The notes under the pieces: generated by a model
Databases searched by the model: none
Told to the model about the DNA's origin: nothing
Seen by the model: the letters and a program-made list of their open reading frames with translations, nothing else
Made by a program: the position numbers and the translations under genes
Shown: positions 1 through 6,552 of the stretch, in pieces
Numbering within the stretch: position 1 is the first letter of the stretch
Layout: each line of letters starts with the position of its first letter
Assembly (NCBI GenBank): GCA_905235815.1
Contig: CAJOMT010000029.1
Location: 1-13,059, forward strand
Source: an uncultured Clostridia bacterium
GTDB lineage: Bacteria > Bacillota > Clostridia > Christensenellales > Borkfalkiaceae
Direction of reading: 5' to 3'
Length of the DNA stretch: 13,059 nt

Positions 1-700
1 ATTTATAGCAAGCGCAATTTATCTCTCTGAAATCTTCCAATGCTTTTTCAACTATTACTTTGCCGTCGTATCTGAACGCATAGTCGAGAGCAGAAAGTAA
101 CTCGTCCTCTTTGTCGACTTTCGTTATACCTATACTGCTGCCTAAATTTGCAGGCTTTACGATAACGGGATAACCTATTCTCTCTCTTACGAATTTCAGC
201 GCAAATTCCCTGCTTTTTTCATACGTTTGACGACAAATTCTTACGTAAGGCAAGAACGCAACGTCCAGCCCTGCCAATACGATTTTCGTATAATATTTAT
301 CCATACTTGCAGACGAAGCAAACATAGGCGGAGCGGCAAACGGTACGTTTGATAGTTGCAGTAAGCCTGCGAGAGAACCGTCTTCGCCGTTTAATCCGTG
401 CATGCAATTGAGTCCTGCGTCGATTGCCGCTATCTCTTTTAATTTATTGTTCTTTACCGAGTATAAAACGGCACTTTGCGGCAGTAAAGTTACTCTTTGT
501 AGCCGTTTCTTATCGAAATTGTTATAAAACGATATGTCAAAGAGTTTATCTCCGCTATACCACTCTCCGTCTTTTGTTATGTATATGGGTATAGGATTAT
601 ACTTAGTTCCTTTAAGAGCGTTTAACGCCATAACGCCCGTTATTACGGATATGTCGTGTTCACAACTTACCCCACCGTAAAATACTAATACGTTTTTCAT
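1..700 (-). CDS. ddl: D-alanine--D-alanine ligase, 3' part beyond the window
   Basis: Cytoplasmic ATP-grasp ligase that joins two D-alanines for the peptidoglycan stem peptide. I translated 233 open codons from the ATG at 700 to the window edge. They show the N-terminal FYGGVSCEHDISV motif with the family glutamate at residue 14, the HGLNGEDG signature, an SMDKYYTK segment, the ATP-grasp strand YPVIVKPANLGSSIGI, and VEKALEDFREIN. The omega loop and metal-binding C-terminus lie outside the window, so specificity (D-Ala versus D-lactate or D-serine) cannot be read here. The start is set by AGGAGGT directly upstream, within the 11-nt gap after murF. Finding it immediately after murF makes pathway sense, because MurF consumes the D-Ala-D-Ala that Ddl makes. 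VSCEH instead of the common SxEH is a mild variant. Confidence 0.93.
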   Translation of the reverse strand, partial: MKNVLVFYGGVSCEHDISVITGVMALNALKGTKYNPIPIYITKDGEWYSGDKLFDISFYNNFDKKRLQRVTLLPQSAVLYSVKNNKLKEIAAIDAGLNCMHGLNGEDGSLAGLLQLSNVPFAAPPMFASSASMDKYYTKIVLAGLDVAFLPYVRICRQTYEKSREFALKFVRERIGYPVIVKPANLGSSIGITKVDKEDELLSALDYAFRYDGKVIVEKALEDFREINCACYK

Positions 701-711
701 ATAACCTCCTT

Positions 712-2277
712 TTAATTGCTTTCATAAATGTCCGGCAAATCGTTGATAAATATTACCACGTCACCACGCATAACTTTACTTTTAAGTATACTTTTTGCAT
801 CGTCTAAATTTTTAACCGCAACGGTTTCGCAATCGGTTTTGTTCGCTCCGCTTAAAATGTAATCCGAATTAACGCCTACCGCAATCAACATATCGACAGC
901 CATACCTAAACACTCTCCTGCCTCGGCGTTTAATTTTTCCGCATACTCCCCACATTCTACAAGCCCGGCAACGACCGCAAATTTTTTACCGGAAAAACTT
1001 TTGATTGCCTCTGCGGCGCTTCTTATCCCCTCCGGATTTGCGTTATAACCGTCGTCAATGACCGTTACGCCCGAACTCGTTTCGATCACTTCCAAGCGGT
1101 GTTTAGGCGGTTTTAATCTTCGTACTGCGGAGACAATCCTGTCTCCGCTTACTCCAAGTTCTGAAGCGGCGGCAGCGGCGAGAGCAATGTTTAATAAATT
1201 ATGCTTTCCGATAAGTCTCGTGGAAGCGGCGTAATTTTTCCCGTTAATTACCAAAAAAAATTCCGTATTGCCGCCATTTATAGAAATATCTTTGCAATGC
1301 ACGTCGCCTTTATTTATCCCGACAGAAATCTTTCTGCATTTTGTTCTGTCGTAAAGTTCTTTAATTTCAGGAGTTTCTATGGAGAATATCGCAACTCCGT
1401 CACCTTGAAGCCCCTCTATAAGTTCGTATTTCGCATTTTTTACATTTTCAAGCGAGCCGAAAGTTTCAAGATGCTGACTTCCTATTGCCGTGATTATACC
1501 CATTTGCGGCTGTACTATATCCGCAAGTTCTTTCACGTCGCCAAGTCTTTTTGCACCCATTTCCGCAATAAATACTTCGCAATTTTCAGGCATATCTTTT
1601 ACGGATAGACATATCCCGAGAGGTGTATTATACGACTTCGGCGTAGCGTAAACCTTATAATCGTATTTCAGCATTTCCGCCAAAAATTCTTTTACGGACG
1701 TCTTGCCGAAACTGCCCGTTACCCCTATCTTTATGAGGTTGCTATCCGAACATAATTTCTTCTTGCATCTACCTATATAATGGCTATACAACCACTTTTC
1801 ATAAGGCGAAAATATAATATCGGATAATACTAAAAATGCGGGGAAAATAAATATGTAAAGGTAAGAATAACAAGCCGAATTATTTAGTATTAAGCGTAAA
1901 ACATAATCGGTCAGACACCCTGAAATTGTAAAAAGTACAAGCGCAAGCGCAGATTCTCTTATAAGCCTTTTAGTAAATTTCGCCTTGACTTTTATTTTAA
2001 ACGTCGATAAATGGACATATAAGCATATAATTATAATCAAATAGATAAAGACGAGATAACCTTTATCGTCAAATCTGAATATCTCTTTCTCTATCGATAG
2101 AAATATAAATGGCAAAATTGCTATTACGCTTCTGATTAAAAGTTTCTCTCTGTGTATTTTCAGCCATTCTAACCACTTTTTGCGCTTATATCCGAGTTGC
2201 TGAAACGCAGATACAGCGTCAAAATATAACGCATAAGCGTAAATGCCGTAACCTATAACCGCAAATAAAATAAGCAT
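712..2277 (-). CDS. murF: MurF-type UDP-MurNAc-tripeptide--D-Ala-D-Ala ligase with membrane N-terminus
   Basis: The last cytoplasmic step of peptidoglycan precursor synthesis adds D-Ala-D-Ala to UDP-MurNAc-tripeptide. Residues from about 180 onward form a Mur ligase: P-loop GVTGSFGKTS (185-194), PKSYNTPLG, AEMGAKRLGDVKEL, GKHNLLNIALA (357-367), then DDGYNANPEG (408-417) in the C-terminal domain. The first 175 residues are not the usual MurF substrate-binding domain 1. They contain about five hydrophobic segments (roughly 1-19, 47-66, 73-90, 107-130 and 137-155), so the enzyme is predicted to sit at the membrane. A GGAG lies 9 nt before the ATG, inside the end of the upstream hydrolase gene, whose stop is 3 nt away. 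Next to ddl the MurF role is convincing. A MurT-like or other Mur ligase role is the less likely alternative. Confidence 0.88.
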   Translation of the reverse strand: MLILFAVIGYGIYAYALYFDAVSAFQQLGYKRKKWLEWLKIHREKLLIRSVIAILPFIFLSIEKEIFRFDDKGYLVFIYLIIIICLYVHLSTFKIKVKAKFTKRLIRESALALVLFTISGCLTDYVLRLILNNSACYSYLYIFIFPAFLVLSDIIFSPYEKWLYSHYIGRCKKKLCSDSNLIKIGVTGSFGKTSVKEFLAEMLKYDYKVYATPKSYNTPLGICLSVKDMPENCEVFIAEMGAKRLGDVKELADIVQPQMGIITAIGSQHLETFGSLENVKNAKYELIEGLQGDGVAIFSIETPEIKELYDRTKCRKISVGINKGDVHCKDISINGGNTEFFLVINGKNYAASTRLIGKHNLLNIALAAAAASELGVSGDRIVSAVRRLKPPKHRLEVIETSSGVTVIDDGYNANPEGIRSAAEAIKSFSGKKFAVVAGLVECGEYAEKLNAEAGECLGMAVDMLIAVGVNSDYILSGANKTDCETVAVKNLDDAKSILKSKVMRGDVVIFINDLPDIYESN

Positions 2278-2280
2278 TAT

Positions 2281-3000
2281 TTATTTCTCCATTAAAAAGG
2301 AAAAGACAGCAGAATTAAACGCAGCGGGATTCTCGGAAAAACAAAAATGCCCCTCTTTATTCAAAACGATAAGTTTACTTCCTTTGACGTATTTCCTCAT
2401 TCGTTTTGCCATATAGAGTGGCGTTTCTTTATCTTTTTTGCCGAAAATTATCAGCGTTTTATTTTTAATTTTTTTATATTCTTCGTCTAAATGTTCGTTT
2501 ACGATAAGTTTGAAACTCTCTTGCATTACGGGCGATAGCGCATTGTAATCGGAAGAATAAAACCGTTTAAGTCTGTCTTTCTGAAAAAACACGGATAGAA
2601 CTTTAAAAGCGGTACGCTTGAAATAGTATTTTAAACTTCTTCTCGGTTTTAACCCTGCCGCACCCGTCAAAACTATTTTATCTATCCGTTTATCGGTCTG
2701 TAATAATTTTACGAGTACCCTCGCCCCGAACGAGTGGGCGACGACGTCTATTTTGTCAGATTTGAGTTCGTCGATAACTTCCCTCACTTCATTCGCATAA
2801 TCGTTTAGATTGTAGGGAGTTTTCATATCAGAACTTTTTCCGAACCCGGTCATATCTATCGCAACGACTTTAAAGAATTTAGAGAAAAATTCGATTTGAT
2901 ATGCAAAACTTTCTTTAGAGGACAGATAACCGTGTAAAAATAAAACGGTCTTTCCGCTCCCTTTGACTGTGGCGCTAAGCCCGTTTAATGTTTCTATAAT
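2281..3000 (-). CDS. Alpha/beta hydrolase with probable non-AUG start
   Basis: An alpha/beta hydrolase-fold enzyme of about 239 residues; the substrate is not predictable. The fold is clear: VLFLHGYLSS (oxyanion-loop HG, residues 19-28), AIDMTGFGKS, nucleophile elbow VVAHSFGARV (Ser90), IIFGKKDKETP (Asp190) and KEGHFCF (His218). The first ATG is at 2853, but starting there would delete the oxyanion strand, since 49 conserved-looking residues precede it in frame. That extension has no in-frame ATG, GTG or TTG. It runs open into rimI, where the best initiation site is ATT at 3000-2998 (or ATA at 2997-2995), 5 nt behind a GGAG that lies within the last codons of rimI. I annotate the ATT. The gene lies between rimI and murF in the riboswitch operon with no gaps, suggesting translational coupling. 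Confidence 0.8.
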   Translation of the reverse strand: MIETLNGLSATVKGSGKTVLFLHGYLSSKESFAYQIEFFSKFFKVVAIDMTGFGKSSDMKTPYNLNDYANEVREVIDELKSDKIDVVAHSFGARVLVKLLQTDKRIDKIVLTGAAGLKPRRSLKYYFKRTAFKVLSVFFQKDRLKRFYSSDYNALSPVMQESFKLIVNEHLDEEYKKIKNKTLIIFGKKDKETPLYMAKRMRKYVKGSKLIVLNKEGHFCFSENPAAFNSAVFSFLMEK

Positions 3001-3425
3001 TTTTTCTCCATAATAAGCGCATCTTCTCCCCCCGAATAGTAGCCCTGTCTGATACTTAAAACCGAAAATCCGAATTTAACGTAACACTTCTGCGCGCCGA
3101 AATTACTCCTTCTTACTTCGAGCAGTACTCTCTCGACGCCGCAACCGCAGAAATATTTCTCCATTTCGCTTAAAAGTTCAGTAGCATATCCCTGCCGCCT
3201 TACGTCTTCGGCTACGGCAATAAGAATTATCTCCGCTTCGTTTAAACATACCGTGGCGCCGATATATCCCTTGACTTCGCCTCCGTCGTCTAATACGTAG
3301 CCGACAAAATTTTCGTTTAAAAACGACTCGGTCAACATTCTGAAATTCCACGGATCGGGAAAATATTTTTCTTCCATAACTTCTATTTGCTTATTATCCC
3401 GATATTCCCAGCGGCGAATTATCAT
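2994..3425 (-). CDS. rimI: GNAT acetyltransferase, RimI family
   Basis: A GNAT-fold N-acetyltransferase of 143 residues. RimI proteins acetylate the N-terminal alanine of ribosomal protein S18, and many have a broader protein N-terminal activity. Visible hallmarks are the family-typical start (RRWEYRDNKQIEVMEEKYF with PWN after it), the strand IILIAVAEDVRRQGYATELL holding the RxxGxA acetyl-CoA loop, LLEVRRSN, and the closing AQKCYVKFGF segment. Its ATG overlaps the tsaB stop codon as ATGA (3425-3422), so translation is probably coupled. The cluster tsaE-tsaB-rimI is a standard bacterial arrangement, which supports the name. Its own 3' end carries the ribosome binding site for the next gene. 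Confidence 0.9.
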   Translation of the reverse strand: MIIRRWEYRDNKQIEVMEEKYFPDPWNFRMLTESFLNENFVGYVLDDGGEVKGYIGATVCLNEAEIILIAVAEDVRRQGYATELLSEMEKYFCGCGVERVLLEVRRSNFGAQKCYVKFGFSVLSIRQGYYSGGEDALIMEKKL

Positions 3426-4030
3426 AATTCTTCCTCCGCCTGACTCTTTTTTACGTAGAGCGGAATAAGGCTCTCTCTGTCGTCTGTTGCCGAGTTAAGT
3501 TTCGCCTGTACTGCCCTTAAAAACCCTTCTGATTTATCTTCAACGAATAAGCCGTTATCGATTTTTATATCGGATATAATATCGTAATTGCCGCAAATCT
3601 TCTCTATTTCGGATATCGGAGCAAAAAACGGATCTAAAATCACTTCGTTTTGCTTTGAAAAGCCGCAAGCGTAAAAATTATCGTGGCGAGCGTCTATCAG
3701 CGTGAGCTTATCTTTTTCACTACTTTTATTATACGCCAAGACCTCGAAAGAGGTTACCGGCAAAACTTTTTTATTTTCGGCGTAAGCAAATGCCTTAATA
3801 GTCGATATACCTATCCTTATTCCCGTAAAAGAACCCGGCCCGACGCAGCACGCAAGCACTTCTGCGTCCTTTAACGTCATTTCAGCCTCGCTTAATGCTT
3901 TTTCGATCTCATCCATCAAAACGACCGAGTGCGAAAGACGACAGTCCTCAATATATTTTACCGATAATTTTTCACCGTTTGCTATTACCGTTAAATGGCT
4001 TCCGCTCGTATCTATCGCTAAAAATTTCAT
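3422..4030 (-). CDS. tsaB: tRNA t6A37 modification protein TsaB
   Basis: TsaB is the ASKHA-fold scaffold that pairs with TsaD and TsaE to install threonylcarbamoyl on A37 of ANN-decoding tRNAs. The 202-residue protein starts MKFLAIDTSGSHLTV (phosphate-1 strand) and has the diagnostic ACCVGPGSFTGIRIGISTIK (residues 61-80) followed by PVTSFEVLAY. LIDARHDNFYACGF is also typical. The C-terminal half is a little short relative to the usual 220-240 residues. The ATG overlaps the stop of the RibU-TsaE gene by 4 nt, and its own stop overlaps rimI by 4 nt. TsaD is not in this window. Confidence 0.93.
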   Translation of the reverse strand: MKFLAIDTSGSHLTVIANGEKLSVKYIEDCRLSHSVVLMDEIEKALSEAEMTLKDAEVLACCVGPGSFTGIRIGISTIKAFAYAENKKVLPVTSFEVLAYNKSSEKDKLTLIDARHDNFYACGFSKQNEVILDPFFAPISEIEKICGNYDIISDIKIDNGLFVEDKSEGFLRAVQAKLNSATDDRESLIPLYVKKSQAEEEL

Positions 4031-5073
4031 AAAATAATTTTCCTCTTATTTTCTTCGGTCTTTTCTATTTTAACGACTTTACAGTCTTTGGGTAAAACTT
4101 CGGATATGTTTTCGCTCCATTCTATCAAACATATTCCGTCGCCATAAAAATAATCGGTTAAGCCGAGCGCTTCGGCGTCTTCTCCCGAAGAAAGTCTGTA
4201 ACAGTCGTAATGATACAGCTTGCCGCCGTAGTCGTTCATATAAGCGTAAGTCGGACTCGTTATTTCATCTTCTATTCCAAGCCCTTTTGCAACGCCTTTT
4301 GCAAAAACGGTTTTACCCGCCCCCATTTCGCCTTCGAGCAAAACGACGTCCCCAGCCTTTAAAGTTTTAGCGTAATTCTCCGCAATTTTAAGCGTCTCAT
4401 CTGCACTTTTTGAAAGCAGATATCCGTCATTTTTAACATTATTCCAATGCAAAAATTTAGATAGCGGTTTATATATTAAATAAGCTATAACAGACGAGAT
4501 AATACACCTTAAAAGATTGAACGGAACGACTGCAAGCAATAAATAATAAACATAAAAACTCTCGACGGTTACGCCGGAATAAAGTTTTGAAACGGCTCCG
4601 ACAAGGATACTCATTCCAACGTTATAATCGCCCTTGCCGTAAAACCAAGCATAGAACGGTATCAATATAAAACGGTTTGCAATAACGCCCATAAGTGTTG
4701 CCGCCAAAGTGCCGATTATCATTCCTAAAACGGCAGACTTTTTGCTCTTATACTTCTTATATATCAAAGAGGCCGGTAAAACGTATGCAATTCCTATCAG
4801 AATATCAGCAAGCTCGCCTATTCCCGAAGAACTCGTAAGCGGAAGTTTTAATAAGCACTTGACGACTATTATTATTACGGAAGCAAATGGCCCCAAAGCA
4901 AATCCGCCGAGAAGCGCAGGCAAATCAGATATCTGAATATCAAGCCACGACGGGAAAAACGGCAAATTGAAAATAGGAAGTAAACGTGGTAAAAGATAAA
5001 GTATGTATGATAGCGCCGTTAAAATCCCCATTACTGCCAGATTGCGAGCAGTAAACAAAGTATCTTTTTTCAT
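4027..5073 (-). CDS. Fusion: riboflavin ECF transporter S component (RibU) plus TsaE ATPase
   Basis: One 348-residue reading frame joins two normally separate proteins. Residues 1-208 are RibU, the membrane S component that binds riboflavin for an ECF-type transporter: about six hydrophobic segments, with the family stretch ISDLPALLGGFALGP and SSSGIGELADILIG. A short linker (WNNVKNDGY) leads to TsaE, residues 218-348, the t6A pathway ATPase: Walker A GEMGAGKT (248-255), TSPTYAY, LYHYDCYRL and LIEWSENI. No stop, no internal ATG and no ribosome binding site appears at the junction. I chose the ATG at 5073 because GGAG lies 5 nt upstream; a longer in-frame start at 5118 would fall inside the riboswitch terminator. 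An FMN riboswitch precedes the gene and tsaB follows by ATGA overlap. Functionally it may both import riboflavin and serve TsaB/TsaD at the membrane, which is inference. Confidence 0.9.
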   Translation of the reverse strand: MKKDTLFTARNLAVMGILTALSYILYLLPRLLPIFNLPFFPSWLDIQISDLPALLGGFALGPFASVIIIVVKCLLKLPLTSSSGIGELADILIGIAYVLPASLIYKKYKSKKSAVLGMIIGTLAATLMGVIANRFILIPFYAWFYGKGDYNVGMSILVGAVSKLYSGVTVESFYVYYLLLAVVPFNLLRCIISSVIAYLIYKPLSKFLHWNNVKNDGYLLSKSADETLKIAENYAKTLKAGDVVLLEGEMGAGKTVFAKGVAKGLGIEDEITSPTYAYMNDYGGKLYHYDCYRLSSGEDAEALGLTDYFYGDGICLIEWSENISEVLPKDCKVVKIEKTEENKRKIIL

Positions 5074-5100
5074 TTTTCTCCGAAAGGGGCATTTGCGCAA

Positions 5101-5125
5101 TAAAAAACCGCCGAACAATCGGCGG
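5101..5125 (-). terminator. Intrinsic terminator of the FMN riboswitch
   Basis: On the minus strand CCGCCGA-TTGT-TCGGCGG forms a 7-bp GC-rich stem followed by TTTTTTA. It lies between the aptamer and the RibU-TsaE start, as expected for transcriptional attenuation. The flanking CGCCCC just upstream could alternatively pair with GGGGCG at the aptamer's 5' side, a plausible antiterminator that I did not fold computationally. Confidence 0.85.
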
Positions 5126-5135
5126 GGCGCGCAAA

Positions 5136-5247
5136 AAATCTTTTTTCATCCGGACTGTACCGTCGGTCGGAGAATTTCGCTCCGTCAAAGCAAAGCTTTC
5201 GCAGACTTTAACTGCCGGTGGAGAATCTCACTCCGCCCCAAAGATTT
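5136..5247 (-). promoter_or_regulatory. FMN riboswitch (RFN element)
   Basis: Read on the minus strand, the 5' and 3' ends pair as P1 (AAATCTTT with AAAGATTT). The interior shows the RFN core pieces in the right order: GGGGCGGAGTGAGATTCTCC, ACCGGCAGT, a stem around AAAGCAAAGC on the opposite strand, GACGGAGCGAAATTCTCCGA, CCGACGGTACAGTCCGGATG. These conserved loops are characteristic of the FMN aptamer. It precedes a RibU-containing gene, the commonest riboswitch target for this class. FMN binding is expected to favour the downstream terminator and reduce transcription of the seven-gene run (counting the two fused parts separately). Confidence 0.96.
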
Positions 5248-5257
5248 ATTTGCATAG

Positions 5258-5286
5258 ATTATATCATATACTGTTTTTTTTGTAAA
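5258..5286 (-). promoter_or_regulatory. Sigma-A promoter of the riboswitch operon
   Basis: On the minus strand TTTACA (5286-5281), a 17-nt spacer and TATAAT (5263-5258), with TG one base before the -10 (extended -10). It lies 4 nt beyond the stop codon of the DeoC-like gene and about 10 nt before the riboswitch P1 helix. This is the only strong promoter I see for the genes from RibU-TsaE to ddl. Confidence 0.88.
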
Positions 5287-5290
5287 GGAT

Positions 5291-6118
5291 TTATCGGCAA
5301 TTTAATTGCCCTTTTATTTCTTCTGCCATTTGAGTGGCATTTTTAGTCGCTATTCTATCCGCAACAGTCATCAGCCTTATCGCATTTTGTCCGTTCGTGC
5401 TGTCGGCGTATGCAGTTACAAGATTTCCCGTTTTAAACGCCGCACGCATACTTTTCAAATTTGCGAATTCATCGCCTGCATTTTTAAACCCCGTCGAAGA
5501 ACGAAATGAAGTTATTCCTACTTGCGTCAATGCTTTTATTGTTCTGTCGACCTCATCAATGCCGAGCGAGCCACATTCTATCAATGCGCAAACATTGCAT
5601 TTTACCTTTTTCTTGATTTTCTTAAAAGTCTGTCGGATAACATCGTATGCGCCCCTTTTGATAAGTGCAACACCGACGGGCACTAATAAAACGTCTGCGC
5701 CTTTGCTTGCCGCCTTTCTCGCCGATTTAACAGTCGTATACGGTATTTCTTCGCCGTATGGATAACTTATCGCACCTATTACCTCTACGTTTTTATTCCT
5801 TAATTTTTTCTTTGCGGTAATTATAAATTGCGGCAGCACTATTATGGCGCCGAAACCGTATTTATTACATTCTTCCGCCCTGTACTCGATATCTTCATCA
5901 CCGTTTACGTTAGTTGCGTCAAGTTGTATTCTCTTAAACAGTTTCGCCGCTTTAAACTCCTTAAATTCCCTTTCGATCTCTTCTTCGCTCTGTCCGAAAA
6001 CAGACGATACGCTTAAAAGGTCTTCGCTTATTGAGTCGATCGTATATTCCTTTTTCTCTTCGGATTTCTCCTCCACCGTTTCCTTTTCTTTTATTTCGTT
6101 ATCTGTTGCCGTTTCCAT
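5291..6118 (-). CDS. DeoC-fold protein lacking aldolase catalytic residues
   Basis: A 275-residue protein whose residues of about 65-275 follow the deoxyribose-phosphate aldolase (DeoC) TIM barrel: FGAIIVLPQFIITAKKKL, EVIGAISYPYG, TVKSARKAASKGADVLLVPVG, CALIECGSL with DEVDRTIKAL, ITSFRSSTGF, and a C-terminal MTVADRIAT stretch. In real DeoC the Schiff-base lysine lies in the FxKTSTGF segment; here that position is Arg206. The proton-relay aspartate of GADEIDMV is replaced (GADVLLVP), and the KASGGI lysine loop reads AYADSTNGQ. I infer no aldolase activity and perhaps a ligand-binding or structural role. Residues 1-60 are an acidic, lysine/glutamate-rich extension, probably disordered or helical. 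AGAGGTG stands a few bases before the ATG. It lies between the rsfS operon and the riboswitch operon; no clear promoter or terminator of its own was found. Confidence 0.8.
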   Translation of the reverse strand: METATDNEIKEKETVEEKSEEKKEYTIDSISEDLLSVSSVFGQSEEEIEREFKEFKAAKLFKRIQLDATNVNGDEDIEYRAEECNKYGFGAIIVLPQFIITAKKKLRNKNVEVIGAISYPYGEEIPYTTVKSARKAASKGADVLLVPVGVALIKRGAYDVIRQTFKKIKKKVKCNVCALIECGSLGIDEVDRTIKALTQVGITSFRSSTGFKNAGDEFANLKSMRAAFKTGNLVTAYADSTNGQNAIRLMTVADRIATKNATQMAEEIKGQLNCR

Positions 6119-6214
6119 ATTTCACCTCTGAACGTTTTTTTATAATTATCTTTATTTGCGAAAATTTTATAACAACTATGACAAAACTTTTATTAAAACG
6201 GCAATAAATTTACT

Positions 6215-6241
6215 TTTACACTTTAATATTTTAACTATAAT
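6215..6241 (+). promoter_or_regulatory. Possible promoter of the small membrane protein gene
   Basis: TATAAT at 6236-6241 is a perfect -10. The best -35 is TTTACA at 6215-6220, but the spacer is only 15 nt. With start of transcription about 7 nt after the -10, the RNA would begin at or next to the ATG at 6249. Confidence 0.4.
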
Positions 6242-6248
6242 ATAACCA

Positions 6249-6515
6249 ATGAATAATTTTTTAATCGGATTGTTTTCCTTATCCTTAATATTCGGTATAT
6301 CTTTTTTAATAGTATTTGGAATCAAATATCTGACATTTGCTATTAAAAATAAGAATTCAAAGAGCAAGACTGCTCCCGAGCCCAAAATTTATTACGTACA
6401 AAAAACGGTTACCGAAAATAAAAAGCGCAAGCGCTCGCCGAAAAAAGCAAGCATTGCGCTAAAAGGTATCGTTGTAACTAAAGAAGAACTCGAAAGGGAA
6501 AAAGAAAAAATTTAA
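6249..6515 (+). CDS. Small single-pass membrane protein of unknown function
   Basis: An 88-residue protein I cannot assign to a family. Residues of about 4-31 are one strongly hydrophobic helix (FLIGLFSLSLIFGISFLIV and following). After it comes a lysine-rich cytoplasmic tail containing KIYYVQKTV, KKRKRSPKKAS, and a closing ALKGIVVTKEELEREKEKI helix. The positive charge after the helix predicts N-out, C-in topology. Coding support comes from the ordered composition and the lack of any competing gene between rsfS and the DeoC-like gene, with which it is convergent and divergent respectively. No Shine-Dalgarno sequence precedes the ATG; only ATAACCA separates it from a TATAAT box. A shorter start inside the helix is possible but would spoil the membrane segment. 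Confidence 0.62.
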   Translation: MNNFLIGLFSLSLIFGISFLIVFGIKYLTFAIKNKNSKSKTAPEPKIYYVQKTVTENKKRKRSPKKASIALKGIVVTKEELEREKEKI

Positions 6516-6552
6516 TTTCAATTATCTATCCAACCTAAACGTATTCAACTTT

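Noticed and set aside
2281..2853. Hydrolase gene starting at the first ATG (190 codons)
   Set aside because: This start removes the first strands and the oxyanion-loop HGY, which are present in frame upstream.
4027..4425. The ATPase half of the RibU fusion as an ECF transporter ATPase (EcfA)
   Set aside because: It lacks the ABC signature motif and is too short; the SPTYAY, HYDCYRL and EWSENI motifs are those of TsaE.
5074..5118. Longer start of the RibU-TsaE gene
   Set aside because: The upstream ATG at 5118 lies inside the terminator stem of the riboswitch and has no ribosome binding site; the ATG at 5073 has GGAG at 5 nt and begins the normal RibU N-terminus.
5296..5310. Palindrome GGCAATTTAATTGCC at the end of the DeoC-like gene
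   Set aside because: There is no T-run on either strand, and it lies within the coding end, so a terminator is not supported; it may be chance.
6176..6385. A 69-codon minus-strand frame opposite the small membrane protein
   Set aside because: It overlaps the plus-strand gene and its promoter, has low-complexity composition and no start signal; the plus-strand frame has a clear helix and charged tail.
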